Of a stretch of DNA of 64,000 nt, positions 1 through 7,019 are shown piece by piece. Position 1 is the first letter of the stretch; each line of letters begins with the position of its first letter. The notes under the pieces are model-generated. The model was not told where the DNA came from. It did not search any database and saw only the letters and a program-made list of their open reading frames with translations. The stretch comes from Chersky-840 sp050011815 (GTDB lineage Bacteria > Actinomycetota > Acidimicrobiia > Acidimicrobiales > UBA8190), in assembly GCA_050011815.1 (NCBI GenBank), contig JBEKIJ010000010.1:1-64000 (forward strand). The letters run 5' to 3'. The translations under genes were made by a program, and so were the position numbers.

Positions 1-180
1 GGGGATCCCGAGCGAGTCCAGGTCAAGAATTGCCCGAGCGGGATGTGCCGGTACCGGATACCGAACGCGCTCTGATCCCTTGATGCTGACCGTCCGGTAA
101 CGAGCTTACGTTGTAGTGGGGTGAATATCGAGGTAAGCCTCGACGACAGGTTCGATGAACACGCGTAGGCGGCATTGGGC

Positions 181-550
181 TCATGGTCTTTGTCTGCTCC
201 GGAAGAGCTCCAAGATCTGAATCCCGACGTCCCGGCCCGCTGCGGCGTTGACGAGCAGATCAGCGAGCTCGCGATCAAGCGGAGGGATGATCTCTCTCCC
301 TCGATGCCGTTTCGGTCGAGGGTCCATTGGCCAGCAGCATGGCCGTGCGCTTGTTTCCTTCGGAGAATCCCTGGGCTCGCGCCACCCGGTAGGCCAGGGT
401 CGCGGCGACCTCGATGGGGTCCTCGAGACCGCGTGCAGCCTCAAGAGCGGCACTAACCCGATCCAGGTCGTCCGGCTCGTCGAACCACTCGTCACTCTCG
501 CGAATGGAGTGATTGAAAGCGACGGCCAAATCGAGCGAAGGCCGTTTCAA
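181..550 (-). pseudogene. Fic/Doc-family toxin, frameshifted
   Basis: The frame opens with TTG at 550, overlapping the stop of the upstream small antitoxin, and runs about 75 residues through a Fic-type core (GFSEGNKRTA, residues 61-70). The frame is then lost: the reading continues as WTLDRNGIEG in a second frame and EIIPPLDRELADLL...ILELF in a third, ending at a TGA at 181-183. The shifts lie near the AATGGA and GAGAGAGATC stretches at about 285-330. In the classical motif H-x-F-x-(D/E)-G-N-x-R the His position here is Gln (QGFSEGNKR), so catalysis would be doubtful even without the frameshifts. Fic/Doc toxins modify or phosphorylate translation factors, but this copy is probably dead. A sequencing indel is the alternative explanation. 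Confidence 0.62.
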
Positions 551-669
551 TGCTCGTGAAGATAGGTGAGCAGATCGGCGTAGCGCCGGAGTTGCTCGTC
601 GAGCCAGGTACGATCCTCGGCGTCGAGCACGGGAATCGTCTTCTCGGTCGCCCGGGTGGCATCGCTCAT
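547..669 (-). CDS. small putative antitoxin upstream of Fic/Doc-like gene
   Basis: This is a 40-codon frame starting ATG at 669. It encodes an acidic small protein (MSDATRATEKTIPVL, then DAEDRTWLDEQL, ending YLHEH). Its stop TGA (547-549) overlaps the TTG start of the Fic/Doc-like frame, the tight coupling usual for type II toxin-antitoxin operons. I recognise no domain and infer the antitoxin role from size, charge and position. If the toxin is dead, this gene is an orphan relic. Confidence 0.45.
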   Translation of the reverse strand: MSDATRATEKTIPVLDAEDRTWLDEQLRRYADLLTYLHEH

Positions 670-929
670 GGCACCAATCGTACCGTCGGAGCCGATCGAT
701 GGGGACAATTTGGCACCATGGACGAGTTCAGACGTCAGGCCTCGCTTGAAATCCGAATCTGATCGCTCTCCCTAGTCCCCGGGTGGACGGAGGCCATCTT
801 CCTCGTCCTAGGATTTGTCCTACAAGTCGCATCGCCACATGTCGTCGGCCGTCGTCCCGAGCCTGCACTCTTGCTTGTCATGCCGCCTGACGTCTAGGAC
901 GGTCGTCTCACTTGCCCGGAGTGAACGGG
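670..929. other. no gene seen
   Basis: The upstream region of the small antitoxin/Fic-like operon, running up to the tRNA-Val remnant. No frame here resembles a known protein and I find no convincing operator. It probably contains the promoter of the minus-strand operon. Confidence 0.4.
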
Positions 930-973
930 TTCACACGGCTGAGGTCGAGGGTTCGAGTCCCCCTGCGCCCACC
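930..973 (+). other. tRNA-Val(CAC) 3'-half remnant, putative att site
   Basis: The sequence runs from an anticodon loop (TTCACAC, anticodon CAC) through variable region, T arm (GGGTTCGAGTCCC) and a 3' acceptor strand TGCGCCC followed by ACC. The matching 5' half (acceptor strand GGGCGCA, D arm, 5' anticodon stem) is absent from the preceding sequence. It is therefore not a functional tRNA but the fragment left at the far boundary when an element integrates into a tRNA 3' half. The orientation implies that the element and intact tRNA-Val lie to the left, beyond the window start. Confidence 0.6.
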
Positions 974-1386
974 CCGGCGACTCGCGCGGCCGCTGTTCCA
1001 AAAACGCGACGTTCGGACTGTTCAGGATTGTGATCTAGTGGGCCGCGCAAGTTGACCCCTTCTGGGCCACGGTGGCGTGATACCAATCGCCTTCGGTTCC
1101 GTTGTTGCCGGCAACGCGCCGACCGATAGCTGGCATGCTCGAGCACTTTCGGCCGGCGGATCGGGTGACCGGGACCGGGGTGTTCCCAAGCGGCCTGAGG
1201 GCGGTCGTTCTCGGCCTGCCAGGGCGCACCGAACCGGCAGGGATGAGCGGGCCGATCATTCAGGTATGACGGACAACCGGACGATCAGGTGGACCTATCC
1301 ACGACCACCGCACCCTTGCGGTCGAAGGCCGAAAAAGGACCAAGGCCCCTGGCCCTTGTTCGGACGGGGGTCGATACTGGCGTTTC
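974..1386. other. intergenic, no supported gene
   Basis: Between the tRNA-Val remnant and the lipoprotein gene no frame gives a recognisable protein. The segment presumably includes the lipoprotein promoter, but no clear ribosome binding site precedes its ATG. Confidence 0.35.
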
Positions 1387-2091
1387 ATGGTTCCTTTCGT
1401 GGCTCATAAGCGTGTGTGGAGGTCACTCACCTTCGTCGTCCCCCTAGCGCTAGTGGTGGTGCTCTCGGGCTGCTCCTCGAAGACCTCGACGAGCGGCACC
1501 AGCACAACGCGGGCGTCGACCACGACGACCTCGACCACCTCGGCGGCCGGTGGGGTGACCCCCATCACCTTGGCGGGCGGCGTTGTTAGTACGGGCAGCG
1601 TCACCTGCACCAATGTGACTGGAACGATCACCTTCTCGCCGCCACTGTCCAACACCGGTACAAGTCCCGAAACGACCCGCCTCTCGCTCACCGCTACCGG
1701 GTGCACCACTGCCGGGTCGAGCGGCACTCAGGTGACGAGCGGCACGGCGACGGCTACGATTCAGAGCCCGACCAACGGCTGTATCAGCTTGCTCACCTCC
1801 AAGCCCGTGGCCGTCGCCGTGACGTGGAGCCCGAGTTCGATCCACGCCAGCGTGGCATCGTTCTCGGGCTACGCCATCGTGAGCGACGCCGCCCAACACA
1901 TCGGGTTCGGCTTGCCGAACGCCAAAGGCTCGGTCAGTGTTGCCGGCTCGTTTGCGGGGACCGACAATGGTGCCAAGTCGACCGCCTCCACTTACTCTAA
2001 CATCACGACCGTCCAGCTCCTCACCGCCTGCGGCACTACGGCGGGTGTGCCGACACTAGCCATCGCCAGGGGGACTGTGACGTTCTCCTAA
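1387..2091 (+). CDS. exported lipoprotein of unknown function
   Basis: This 234-residue protein has a classical lipoprotein signal peptide: a basic start (HKRVWR), a hydrophobic stretch around residues 14-26 and a lipobox LSGC with the acceptor Cys near residue 29. A Ser/Thr-rich linker (about 30-55) follows, then a domain of short beta-strand-like segments with paired cysteines (VTCTNVTG, ATGCTTAG, NGCISL, LTACGTT). It should be anchored to the outer face of the membrane. Small lipoproteins with this linker and cysteine pattern occur widely in actinobacteria. I do not recognise a specific family, and the neighbours give no functional hint. Confidence 0.7.
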   Translation: MVPFVAHKRVWRSLTFVVPLALVVVLSGCSSKTSTSGTSTTRASTTTTSTTSAAGGVTPITLAGGVVSTGSVTCTNVTGTITFSPPLSNTGTSPETTRLSLTATGCTTAGSSGTQVTSGTATATIQSPTNGCISLLTSKPVAVAVTWSPSSIHASVASFSGYAIVSDAAQHIGFGLPNAKGSVSVAGSFAGTDNGAKSTASTYSNITTVQLLTACGTTAGVPTLAIARGTVTFS

Positions 2092-3075
2092 GGCATTGTG
2101 GGCAACATTGGGATGCCTGCGACAGGGCCGACGATCGGAGGTCGTATGGAATCAACCCCAGAACGAGACGCTCCCCGATGCGCTGGGTATCCCACACGAT
2201 GCCGTTCGGGGGCACCCGCCGACAGAAGCCGATGTCACCATAATTGTTGATACATGTCATGGCGTGTATCCAATGGGCGCGAGCGAGAAGTGCAGGTTGC
2301 GATTGGTCTTTTGGTCCAGAAGTCCGGAAGTCCGGAAGTCCGGAAGTCCGGAAGTCGCCCATAATCAAGGGCTATGCGTGCCCGGCGCCTTCCCCTGCGC
2401 CCGACCGGTTGCACCGGATTCCGGTGGCCTCGCCACAGGGTGACCCATCCGGGATCACCACCGCCGAGCGATACCGTCGTGGCCTCGTTGATTGACAGAC
2501 GACGGCAAGCAACGCATCACCGGCATCGTGCCCGGTCCAAGACGGCGAACCCGGCGCCCGCAACCGAGAGTGATCTCGACCCGTCTGTTGGTTGAGAGCT
2601 TGATCCGCCAGAGTGGGTTCCGACCGACGGCCGGTCGAGATCACCCCCTACCGGGCCGCCAAGCTTTGGGCACGGAGCCATTGGCTCTCCCGCTGGTTCG
2701 CCAGCTGACCCATCCGGGATCAACGGCCGTCGGGGATTATCGGTGAATGGAAATGGCTCAACGATTTGAATCGCACCGGGCGTGGACCTAGGGGATGGAG
2801 ACCGCCGATGAGACCGGTGAGCCGATCACGCAGGTTTCCGGAGTTCGAATAGCGACAACGCAGCACCTGTCGACCCGACGAATTACCCCTGCGCGCATGG
2901 TCGCCTTGGCGGCTTACTGCGCCGGTCGGATCAAATGACCCTCACGCGCGAAATAAATGGGTCAACGGTCCGACGGACATAAGACCCCGAAAAATGTGGT
3001 GCGGATGTGGTACCAGCCACCCTTCGAAGGGCCCATTCTGGTGCCAGAAACCGCCGTGACCAGGACTTTCTTGGA
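2092..3075. other. non-coding repeat-rich stretch left of first tRNA-Gly att copy
   Basis: No complete gene is supported. The stretch contains an 8-bp tandem array (2319-2356), two of three copies of a 17-bp sequence TGACCCATCCGGGATCA (2441-2457 and 2706-2722; the third is at 5519-5535), and from about 2645 the left part of a diverged direct repeat that returns at about 5458. Its short open frames (for example a YRAAKLWA...RQLTHPGS-like peptide readable in both repeat copies) look like a decayed C-terminal coding fragment. Confidence 0.5.
2319..2356. repeat. 8-bp tandem repeat (GAAGTCCG)n
   Basis: The unit GAAGTCCG is repeated 4.75 times without interruption, starting at 2319. It lies in non-coding DNA. 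The exact units suggest recent slippage expansion, and the copy number may vary between strains. Confidence 0.85.
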
Positions 3076-3116
3076 GTGGACGACGGGATTCGAACCCGCG
3101 ACCCTCACCTTGGCAA
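3076..3116 (-). repeat. tRNA-Gly(GCC) 3'-half, att copy 1
   Basis: The sequence from GTGGACGACGGGATTCG to CACCTTGGCAA equals the complement of the 3' half of the intact tRNA-Gly at 16828-16900, with one mismatch in the acceptor stem (GTGG for GCGG). It ends in the anticodon loop. The 5' half is missing, so it is a recombination scar rather than a gene. Confidence 0.85.
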
Positions 3117-3201
3117 ACAAAAGAGGTCCAACTCCCCTACCTGCGGCTTTGCAAATTGACGCAGGACGAATCGGGTTTTCGGTTGACCGTAGCGAACCAT
3201 G

Positions 3202-3220
3202 ACTGACCGTTATTGTCAGT
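3202..3220. promoter_or_regulatory. inverted repeat beside att copy 1
   Basis: ACTGACCGTTATTGTCAGT has arms ACTGAC and GTCAGT separated by 7 bp. Equivalents with ATTGAC/GTCAAT arms lie at the same distance from att copies 2 (6055-6073) and 3 (7637-7655). Compensatory changes in both arms show the symmetry has been kept. A binding site for the lost integrase or excisionase is the best guess. Confidence 0.5.
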
Positions 3221-3288
3221 GGCGCAGGGTATTTTTGTGGACCGCGAACCTCGGAGTCCTGCACCACGTGCACCACGGTTTTCCGCGA

Positions 3289-3579
3289 TCACGGCGTCCT
3301 GAATACATCATGAGTACCCACCCGTCGCCAGATGATGTGTGCTTCACCAGGGGTGATCTGACTCCCGTACTCGAAGGTCGCCCGACCGTCGGCCGCCCAT
3401 GTCATCTCGAAGATCCCGGCGGCCCCCTTTACCCCCTTCACCCGAAGACTCGATCGAAACGCTCCCGCTTTGAGGTCGGCTACGAACTGTGCGACCGCCG
3501 CCAAAAAAGCTTCCTGCTGTTCAGCCGAGAGCGCATCGAAGTCGGCGCCAAAGCGGGCCAACCAGGCAAAGGTGGGCAC
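3289..3579 (-). CDS. ParE/RelE-like toxin of a type II toxin-antitoxin pair
   Basis: This is a 96-residue protein if started at GTG 3579, five bases after the stop of the AbrB-like gene. The sequence (FAWLARFGADFDALS, VADLKAGAFRSSLRVKGV, FEMTWAADGRATFEYG, HIIWRRVGTHDVF) has the small alpha/beta fold pattern and terminal basic/aromatic strand of ParE/RelE toxins, which cleave mRNA or inhibit gyrase. The same frame is open to 3738, but that longer reading overlaps the antitoxin and is less likely. Gene order is antitoxin then toxin. The operon is probably autoregulated through the operator at 3912-3944. Confidence 0.65.
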   Translation of the reverse strand: MPTFAWLARFGADFDALSAEQQEAFLAAVAQFVADLKAGAFRSSLRVKGVKGAAGIFEMTWAADGRATFEYGSQITPGEAHIIWRRVGTHDVFRTP

Positions 3580-3584
3580 GCTTT

Positions 3585-3893
3585 TCAGCGAGCACGCCGC
3601 GGCCGCCCTGGAGCTTTTGCCCGACTCCCCAAGGCCGTAAGGAGCTCCTCGCCGGAGCCGAATACTTCCAGACGATCGCCGGCAAGATCCGTGTCCGCTT
3701 CCCGCTCCCCCTCCTGCCACTCCTTTGTCCAAAACCACGCCTGGGTGGCGTCGATGACCTTTTGCGGCCGGAGCAGAATCCCCTCGTCCGTAATCTCGGC
3801 ATCGAGGAGATCGCCTTCTTCCAGACGCGCCGCGGCGCGGATCTCCTCGGGAAGCGTCAGTTGTCCTTTGGCTCTCAGTGTGGTTCTCGACAC
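3585..3893 (-). CDS. AbrB/MazE-type antitoxin (SpoVT-AbrB domain)
   Basis: A 102-residue protein starting GTG at 3893. Residues 3-45 (TLRAKGQLTLPEEIR then LEEGDLLDAEI) form the swapped-hairpin AbrB DNA-binding domain. The C-terminal half (QAWFWTKEWQEGEREADTDL, then EELLTALG) is the acidic segment that neutralises partner toxins in this subfamily. It is followed immediately by the ParE/RelE-like gene and preceded by a twin inverted repeat, consistent with autorepression. Confidence 0.8.
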   Translation of the reverse strand: MSRTTLRAKGQLTLPEEIRAAARLEEGDLLDAEITDEGILLRPQKVIDATQAWFWTKEWQEGEREADTDLAGDRLEVFGSGEELLTALGSRAKAPGRPRRAR

Positions 3894-3911
3894 AATCGCA
3901 GCCTAGCAGAT

Positions 3912-3944
3912 ATTCCGATTATCGGATAGTCCGATTTTCGGAAT
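3912..3944. promoter_or_regulatory. putative operator of the AbrB-ParE operon
   Basis: Two near-identical palindromes, CCGATTATCGG (3915-3925) and CCGATTTTCGG (3931-3941), lie 16 bp centre to centre inside a larger ATTCCGA...TCGGAAT symmetry. The block begins about 20 bp upstream of the AbrB GTG start. The repeated dyad suits cooperative binding of dimeric antitoxin. It is inferred from sequence symmetry only. Confidence 0.6.
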
Positions 3945-3945
3945 C

Positions 3946-4264
3946 CTTCCAGCACAAGGTGGTGGAGGGTCGCTCGCGCCCTGATGGATTGGGTCTCACA
4001 TCGTCTTTTGACGGCACCCCGTCCAGGGCTTAGGAGCGGGCGGACAACAAACCGGAAGATCGCGACGCGCGATCCGGGTGGTTCGAGGGCTCCTTTAAGG
4101 GCGAACCGGGGGTGAGGTATCCGGCTACGCCGAGCGGTCGTCGTCCCCAACCGGGGCGACTGGGACCGGCACTTCTCGGTCGGGCTCGATCATCCTGGGA
4201 TCATGAGTTTTTGTGGCCATCCGGGCCAAACCGACTCGCCGAAGCAGGTTCCAGAAAGTCTGGT
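3946..4264. other. intergenic, no supported gene
   Basis: The region lies between the AbrB-type operon promoter and the 3' end of the MarR gene. Open frames on either strand lack family resemblance. I see no other structure in it. Confidence 0.4.
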
Positions 4265-4750
4265 CTATCGATCCAACCGGGATCCCTGCGCTCGGCGACG
4301 GCCAGTCCCGGGAAGCTGCTCTCGAGCGGAAACGGTCGCCATCGACGTCTGGAGCTTCCAGAGCAGGTCGGTGAGTCTTCGAACATCTTCGGTCCGCCAG
4401 CCTTTAACGAACAGAGCGAATCGCTTCAGACCGAAGTCCACAAGACGACGCAGTTCTTCACAACCAGCCTCTGTGAGAGTCACCTGGAGCGAGCGCCGAT
4501 CAGCTGGATCCTTGGCAACTTTCACGTATCCCGCGTCCTCCAACTCCTGAATCTGTCGGGTCACGAGGGATGGATGAACCTGCTGGAGGTCCGCGATCTC
4601 CGACGGTCGGATGCCCTCGTGATCGGCGATGACCTGAAGCAGGCTAAGAGTGCTGGCGCCCTTTCGCTGGCGTCGTGCCCGCTCGAGCCCGGCGTTCATC
4701 GTGAACAGTGCGCCAACCATTGACTCCACATCGCGCTTACTGGGAACCAT
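4265..4750 (-). CDS. MarR-family transcriptional regulator
   Basis: A 161-residue protein from ATG 4750. An upstream in-frame ATG at 4780 would lie inside the palindrome and is rejected. The winged helix-turn-helix covers about residues 33-95 (LSLLQVIADHEGIRPSEIAD, SLVTRQIQELEDAGYVKV), with the wing signature DPADRRS (residues 81-87) followed by LTEAG. MarR dimers bind short palindromes and are released by small ligands. The gene is divergent from the LiaF-like gene at 4816, and a perfect 17-bp palindrome lies between them, so it probably controls both itself and that neighbour. The ligand is unknown. Confidence 0.88.
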   Translation of the reverse strand: MVPSKRDVESMVGALFTMNAGLERARRQRKGASTLSLLQVIADHEGIRPSEIADLQQVHPSLVTRQIQELEDAGYVKVAKDPADRRSLQVTLTEAGCEELRRLVDFGLKRFALFVKGWRTEDVRRLTDLLWKLQTSMATVSAREQLPGTGRRRAQGSRLDR

Positions 4751-4767
4751 GACCAGGAGCCTAGTAG

Positions 4768-4784
4768 TTGATTGACTCAATCAA
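4768..4784. promoter_or_regulatory. MarR operator candidate, perfect 17-bp palindrome
   Basis: TTGATTGACTCAATCAA is an exact inverted repeat (8-bp arms around a central C). It lies 17 bp upstream of the MarR ATG and 31 bp upstream of the divergent LiaF-like ATG. Size and position are those of MarR sites that overlap divergent promoters. Confidence 0.8.
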
Positions 4785-4815
4785 TGCTACACTGCTTGAT
4801 AACGAAGGGCAGACC

Positions 4816-5220
4816 ATGAATCATCGAGCCAAGGATCCACCGAGAACGCCCGTGCGTAAACGCCGTCGATGGCTTTTGGGCATGGAGCCCATCTTCGAGG
4901 GCGGGTGGCTGCACAAGGGTCGGCGAGCGCGCACGTGGGATGTCGAGGATGAGCTAACAGCCCTCGCACTCCTCGGCGACGTAACGATCGACTTAGCAGG
5001 CGCGAAGAGTGCCCCAGCTGAGGTTTCGATTCACGCCTATGCGATCTTGCGGGACGTCGACGTGCTCGTCACGCAGGGCACGGAGGTCGAGCTAACCGGT
5101 CGTGCCCGCAATGACCACCTGAACAACCACGTTCCGCCTCTCCCTGACGAGCGTTCAGACCGGGTGGTGCGGGTCCGCGGCCACACGCTGCTGGGCGACG
5201 TCACGGCACGCATCGCTTAA
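4816..5220 (+). CDS. LiaF-like C-terminal (cell-wall-stress response) domain protein
   Basis: A 134-residue protein starting ATG 4816 with AAGGG about 9 bp upstream. A basic N terminus (HRAKDPPRTPVRKRRR) precedes a short beta-solenoid domain (about 45-134): ALLGDVTIDLAG, HAYAILRDVDVLVTQGTEVEL, VVRVRGHTLLGDVTARI. This repeated LxGDVxIDL pattern is seen in the C-terminal domain of LiaF/VraT-type proteins and DUF1707 proteins. It lacks transmembrane helices and DUF1707, so it is probably a soluble or membrane-peripheral partner. Divergent transcription with the MarR gene suggests MarR-controlled induction by a membrane or cell-wall stress. Confidence 0.6.
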   Translation: MNHRAKDPPRTPVRKRRRWLLGMEPIFEGGWLHKGRRARTWDVEDELTALALLGDVTIDLAGAKSAPAEVSIHAYAILRDVDVLVTQGTEVELTGRARNDHLNNHVPPLPDERSDRVVRVRGHTLLGDVTARIA

Positions 5221-5928
5221 CGTCGCTCATAGATCCACCGACCGCGCCTTTGGTGGCCCAACCCGGGGTAGGCAAAACCACGACCATTCGGTTGATTCTC
5301 GGCCTCGACGGTCCTGTGAGGTTGGTGCCGTGCTCACGGCCCGCTCGATAATGACACCGGAAGGCGCAATGCTTTCGTCCGGCTCCCCAGCCGAGAATGC
5401 CGGGTACAGGCTGCCCCAAGAGGCCATCACGGATGGCCGTGGGGAGCGCAGAACACCCGCTACCGGGCTGCCAAGCTATGGGCACAGAGCACCCTGGCTC
5501 CCCCGTGGATTCGCCAGCTGACCCATCCGGGATCACACGGGCATCGGCGTTATCGGTGGATGGGCCTCGGGCTCACTGATCTGAATCGCAGCGGGTGTGT
5601 GGACCCATGGAGGATGTAGATCGCGGATTAGCTTGGTGTGGCGATCACGCAGGATTGCGAAGTTCGAATAGCGACAACGCGGCACCTGTCGAGCCGACGA
5701 ATTACCCCCTGCGCGCGTGGTCCCTGTCAGCTCACTACGCCGATCGGATCAAACGACCCTCACACGAGAAATAAAAAGGGTCAACGGTCCGCCAGCCGCA
5801 AACCCAAAAAAATGTGGTGCGGACGTGGTACGGCCACCTTCTGAAGGGACCCTCTTTTATGCCCGAATACCGCCCTGACCAGGACTTCTGACCAGGACTG
5901 ACCAGGACTGACCAGGACTTTTCTTGGA
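5221..5928. other. non-coding repeat-rich stretch left of second tRNA-Gly att copy
   Basis: No complete gene is seen. From about 5458 the sequence is the second copy of the long diverged repeat described at 2645-3290. A third TGACCCATCCGGGATCA copy lies at 5519-5535. It ends in the 10-bp tandem repeat at 5876-5918, next to the att core. Confidence 0.5.
5876..5918. repeat. 10-bp repeats TGACCAGGAC next to att copy 2
   Basis: TGACCAGGAC occurs at 5876-5885, then three times head to tail at 5889-5918. A single related copy sits beside att copy 1 (about 3057). The helical-turn period and location suggest an expanded protein-binding arm site or simple slippage. Confidence 0.6.
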
Positions 5929-5969
5929 GCGGACGACGGGATTCGAACCCGCGACCCTCACCTTGGCAA
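5929..5969 (-). repeat. tRNA-Gly(GCC) 3'-half, att copy 2
   Basis: An exact copy of the tRNA-Gly 3' half from the acceptor stem to the anticodon loop (GCGGACGACGGGATTCG ... CACCTTGGCAA). The following TAAAAGGAGCTCC is element sequence, not the tRNA 5' half. Confidence 0.88.
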
Positions 5970-6054
5970 TAAAAGGAGCTCCAACTCCCCTACCTGCACC
6001 TTTGCAAATCGACGCAGCGTGATCGGCGTTTTCGACCGACCACAACAGACCGCT

Positions 6055-6073
6055 ATTGACCGTAATTGTCAAT
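6055..6073. promoter_or_regulatory. inverted repeat beside att copy 2
   Basis: ATTGACCGTAATTGTCAAT, arms ATTGAC/GTCAAT. It is positionally equivalent to 3202-3220 and 7637-7655. Putative recombinase or excisionase arm site. Confidence 0.5.
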
Positions 6074-6130
6074 GGCGCGTGCGTATTTTGTGGAGCGCGA
6101 ACCACGGAATCTTGTACCACGTGCACCACA

Positions 6131-6640
6131 TCACAACCCGAGATTGCGCTCCACCGAGCTCATCTTGATGGCCAACCTCAACGGAAACTGCGCTACGGAT
6201 GCGACGCGTATGAAGCCGAAGTGCTCGTAGAACGAGGCCGCTCGTTCATCCAGCGCGTCGACCACAATCGCCCGGGCCGCCGCGAGCGAATTCGCCGCGA
6301 ACGCACGGCTGAGGGCATCCCATAGGAGTTCTCCACCTATGCCTCTCCCCTGTGCTTCCCGATCCACTGCAAGGCGAGCGACCAGCACCACGGGGACCAC
6401 TCGTGGACCACCTCGCGCGACGGACGACGGGAGCTCTTCTTCCTCAACCCGCCCCATGGCCAAGCTGTAGTAGCCGATCACCGGCCGGTCGCCCTCGTGG
6501 AGAACAAAGGTTCGGGCGGTGTTCATTCGATCTGCATGTGCCGCGTGATCTCGAAGCCAGTCGTCCAGGGACGCCTGGCCACAATCAAACTGACTGAGAT
6601 CGTGGACCTCGGAGAGGCGCTCCGAAGTCCATTGGGTCAT
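6131..6640 (-). CDS. GNAT acetyltransferase toxin (TacT/AtaT type)
   Basis: A 169-residue protein. The N terminus (LSQFDCGQASLDDWLRDHA) is typical of the GNAT toxin subfamily. The acetyl-CoA loop is VARLAVDREAQGRGIGGELL (around 90-110) and the terminal motif ASFYEHFGF carries the Tyr expected to act as general acid. Known family members acetylate aminoacyl-tRNAs and stop translation. Its ATG at 6640 overlaps the end of the DUF1778 antitoxin gene by 4 bp, the normal TacA-TacT order. No frameshift is seen, so the module could be functional. Confidence 0.85.
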   Translation of the reverse strand: MTQWTSERLSEVHDLSQFDCGQASLDDWLRDHAAHADRMNTARTFVLHEGDRPVIGYYSLAMGRVEEEELPSSVARGGPRVVPVVLVARLAVDREAQGRGIGGELLWDALSRAFAANSLAAARAIVVDALDERAASFYEHFGFIRVASVAQFPLRLAIKMSSVERNLGL

Positions 6641-6912
6641 CGTTGTACAATCCGTCGTTCTCGCCGCGCCAGCCGGGCCAGGGCCGGAATCTCCTCGGCT
6701 GGGGTATCCAACCAGCGGTAGAAGGAGTCAAAGACCTCGGGAGGCATCACAACGGTCGACTGATCGGCCATGACCCGTTCTGCAGCGTCGTTGGCCGCGT
6801 CGAGCACGAATGCGCTCACTGACTTTCGGGTGACCGATGCCGCCCGCCGGATCCGCTCGGCTGCCTCGGGATCCGCTCGGAGTTCAAGCCGTTCGGTGCG
6901 TGTGGGTGTCAT
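6637..6912 (-). CDS. DUF1778 ribbon-helix-helix antitoxin (TacA type)
   Basis: A 91-residue protein from ATG 6912, chosen because AAGGA precedes it by 5 bp. An in-frame ATG at 6930 lies inside the putative operator. The N terminus (TRTERLELRADPEAAERIRR, then SVTRKSVSAFVLDAA) is a ribbon-helix-helix domain. The C terminus (VVMPPEVFDSFYRWLDTPAEEIPAL) is the toxin-wrapping segment. It should neutralise the GNAT toxin and repress the operon as a complex. Confidence 0.85.
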   Translation of the reverse strand: MTPTRTERLELRADPEAAERIRRAASVTRKSVSAFVLDAANDAAERVMADQSTVVMPPEVFDSFYRWLDTPAEEIPALARLARRERRIVQR

Positions 6913-6929
6913 CAGAATCCTTCGGTCCA

Positions 6930-6947
6930 TGTACGGTGATTGTACGG
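6930..6947. promoter_or_regulatory. direct-repeat operator candidate of the TacAT-type operon
   Basis: TGTACGG occurs twice (6930-6936, 6941-6947), exactly 11 bp apart and on the same face of the helix, immediately upstream of the antitoxin start. Ribbon-helix-helix dimers often bind such paired half-sites. Confidence 0.45.
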
Positions 6948-7019
6948 AAGTATATCCCTTGGGAGGGCGTCGTCGGAAACACCGGTGTCGGTGTCTAAGC
7001 GGGCCGAGGAGGCGTGCAA

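Larger units (their letters stand above)
2645..3290. repeat. diverged long direct repeat, copy 1 (spans tRNA-Gly att copy)
   Basis: From CTACCGGG(C/T)CGCCAAGCT onward this block matches about 5458-6130 with many substitutions and small indels. Shared landmarks are TGACCCATCCGGGATCA, TTCGAATAGCGACAACGC, a GGTCAACGGTCCG-containing stretch, the tRNA-Gly 3' half, and the inverted repeat after it. The block therefore covers both flanks of an attachment site, as expected for tandemly integrated related elements. Confidence 0.7.
5458..6130. repeat. diverged long direct repeat, copy 2 (spans tRNA-Gly att copy)
   Basis: Counterpart of 2645-3290. A shorter third version, from the CGCAAAAATAAAGGGTCAACGA region to TTCTGAACA, is recognisable at about 7365-7740. 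Identity is patchy, so the duplications are old. Confidence 0.7.

Noticed and set aside
3080..3160. Possible functional tRNA-Gly genes at att copies 1-3
   Set aside because: The 5' half, including the D arm and 5' acceptor strand, is missing in all three; only 16828-16900 folds fully.
3199..3906. A 235-codon plus-strand open frame over the AbrB-ParE module
   Set aside because: Antisense to two small genes with clear family signatures and an upstream operator; the peptide lacks any domain.
5876..5918. TGACCAGGAC repeats considered as a replication origin iteron array
   Set aside because: Only four short copies, no Rep gene, no A/T-rich unwinding region; better explained as part of the att flank.
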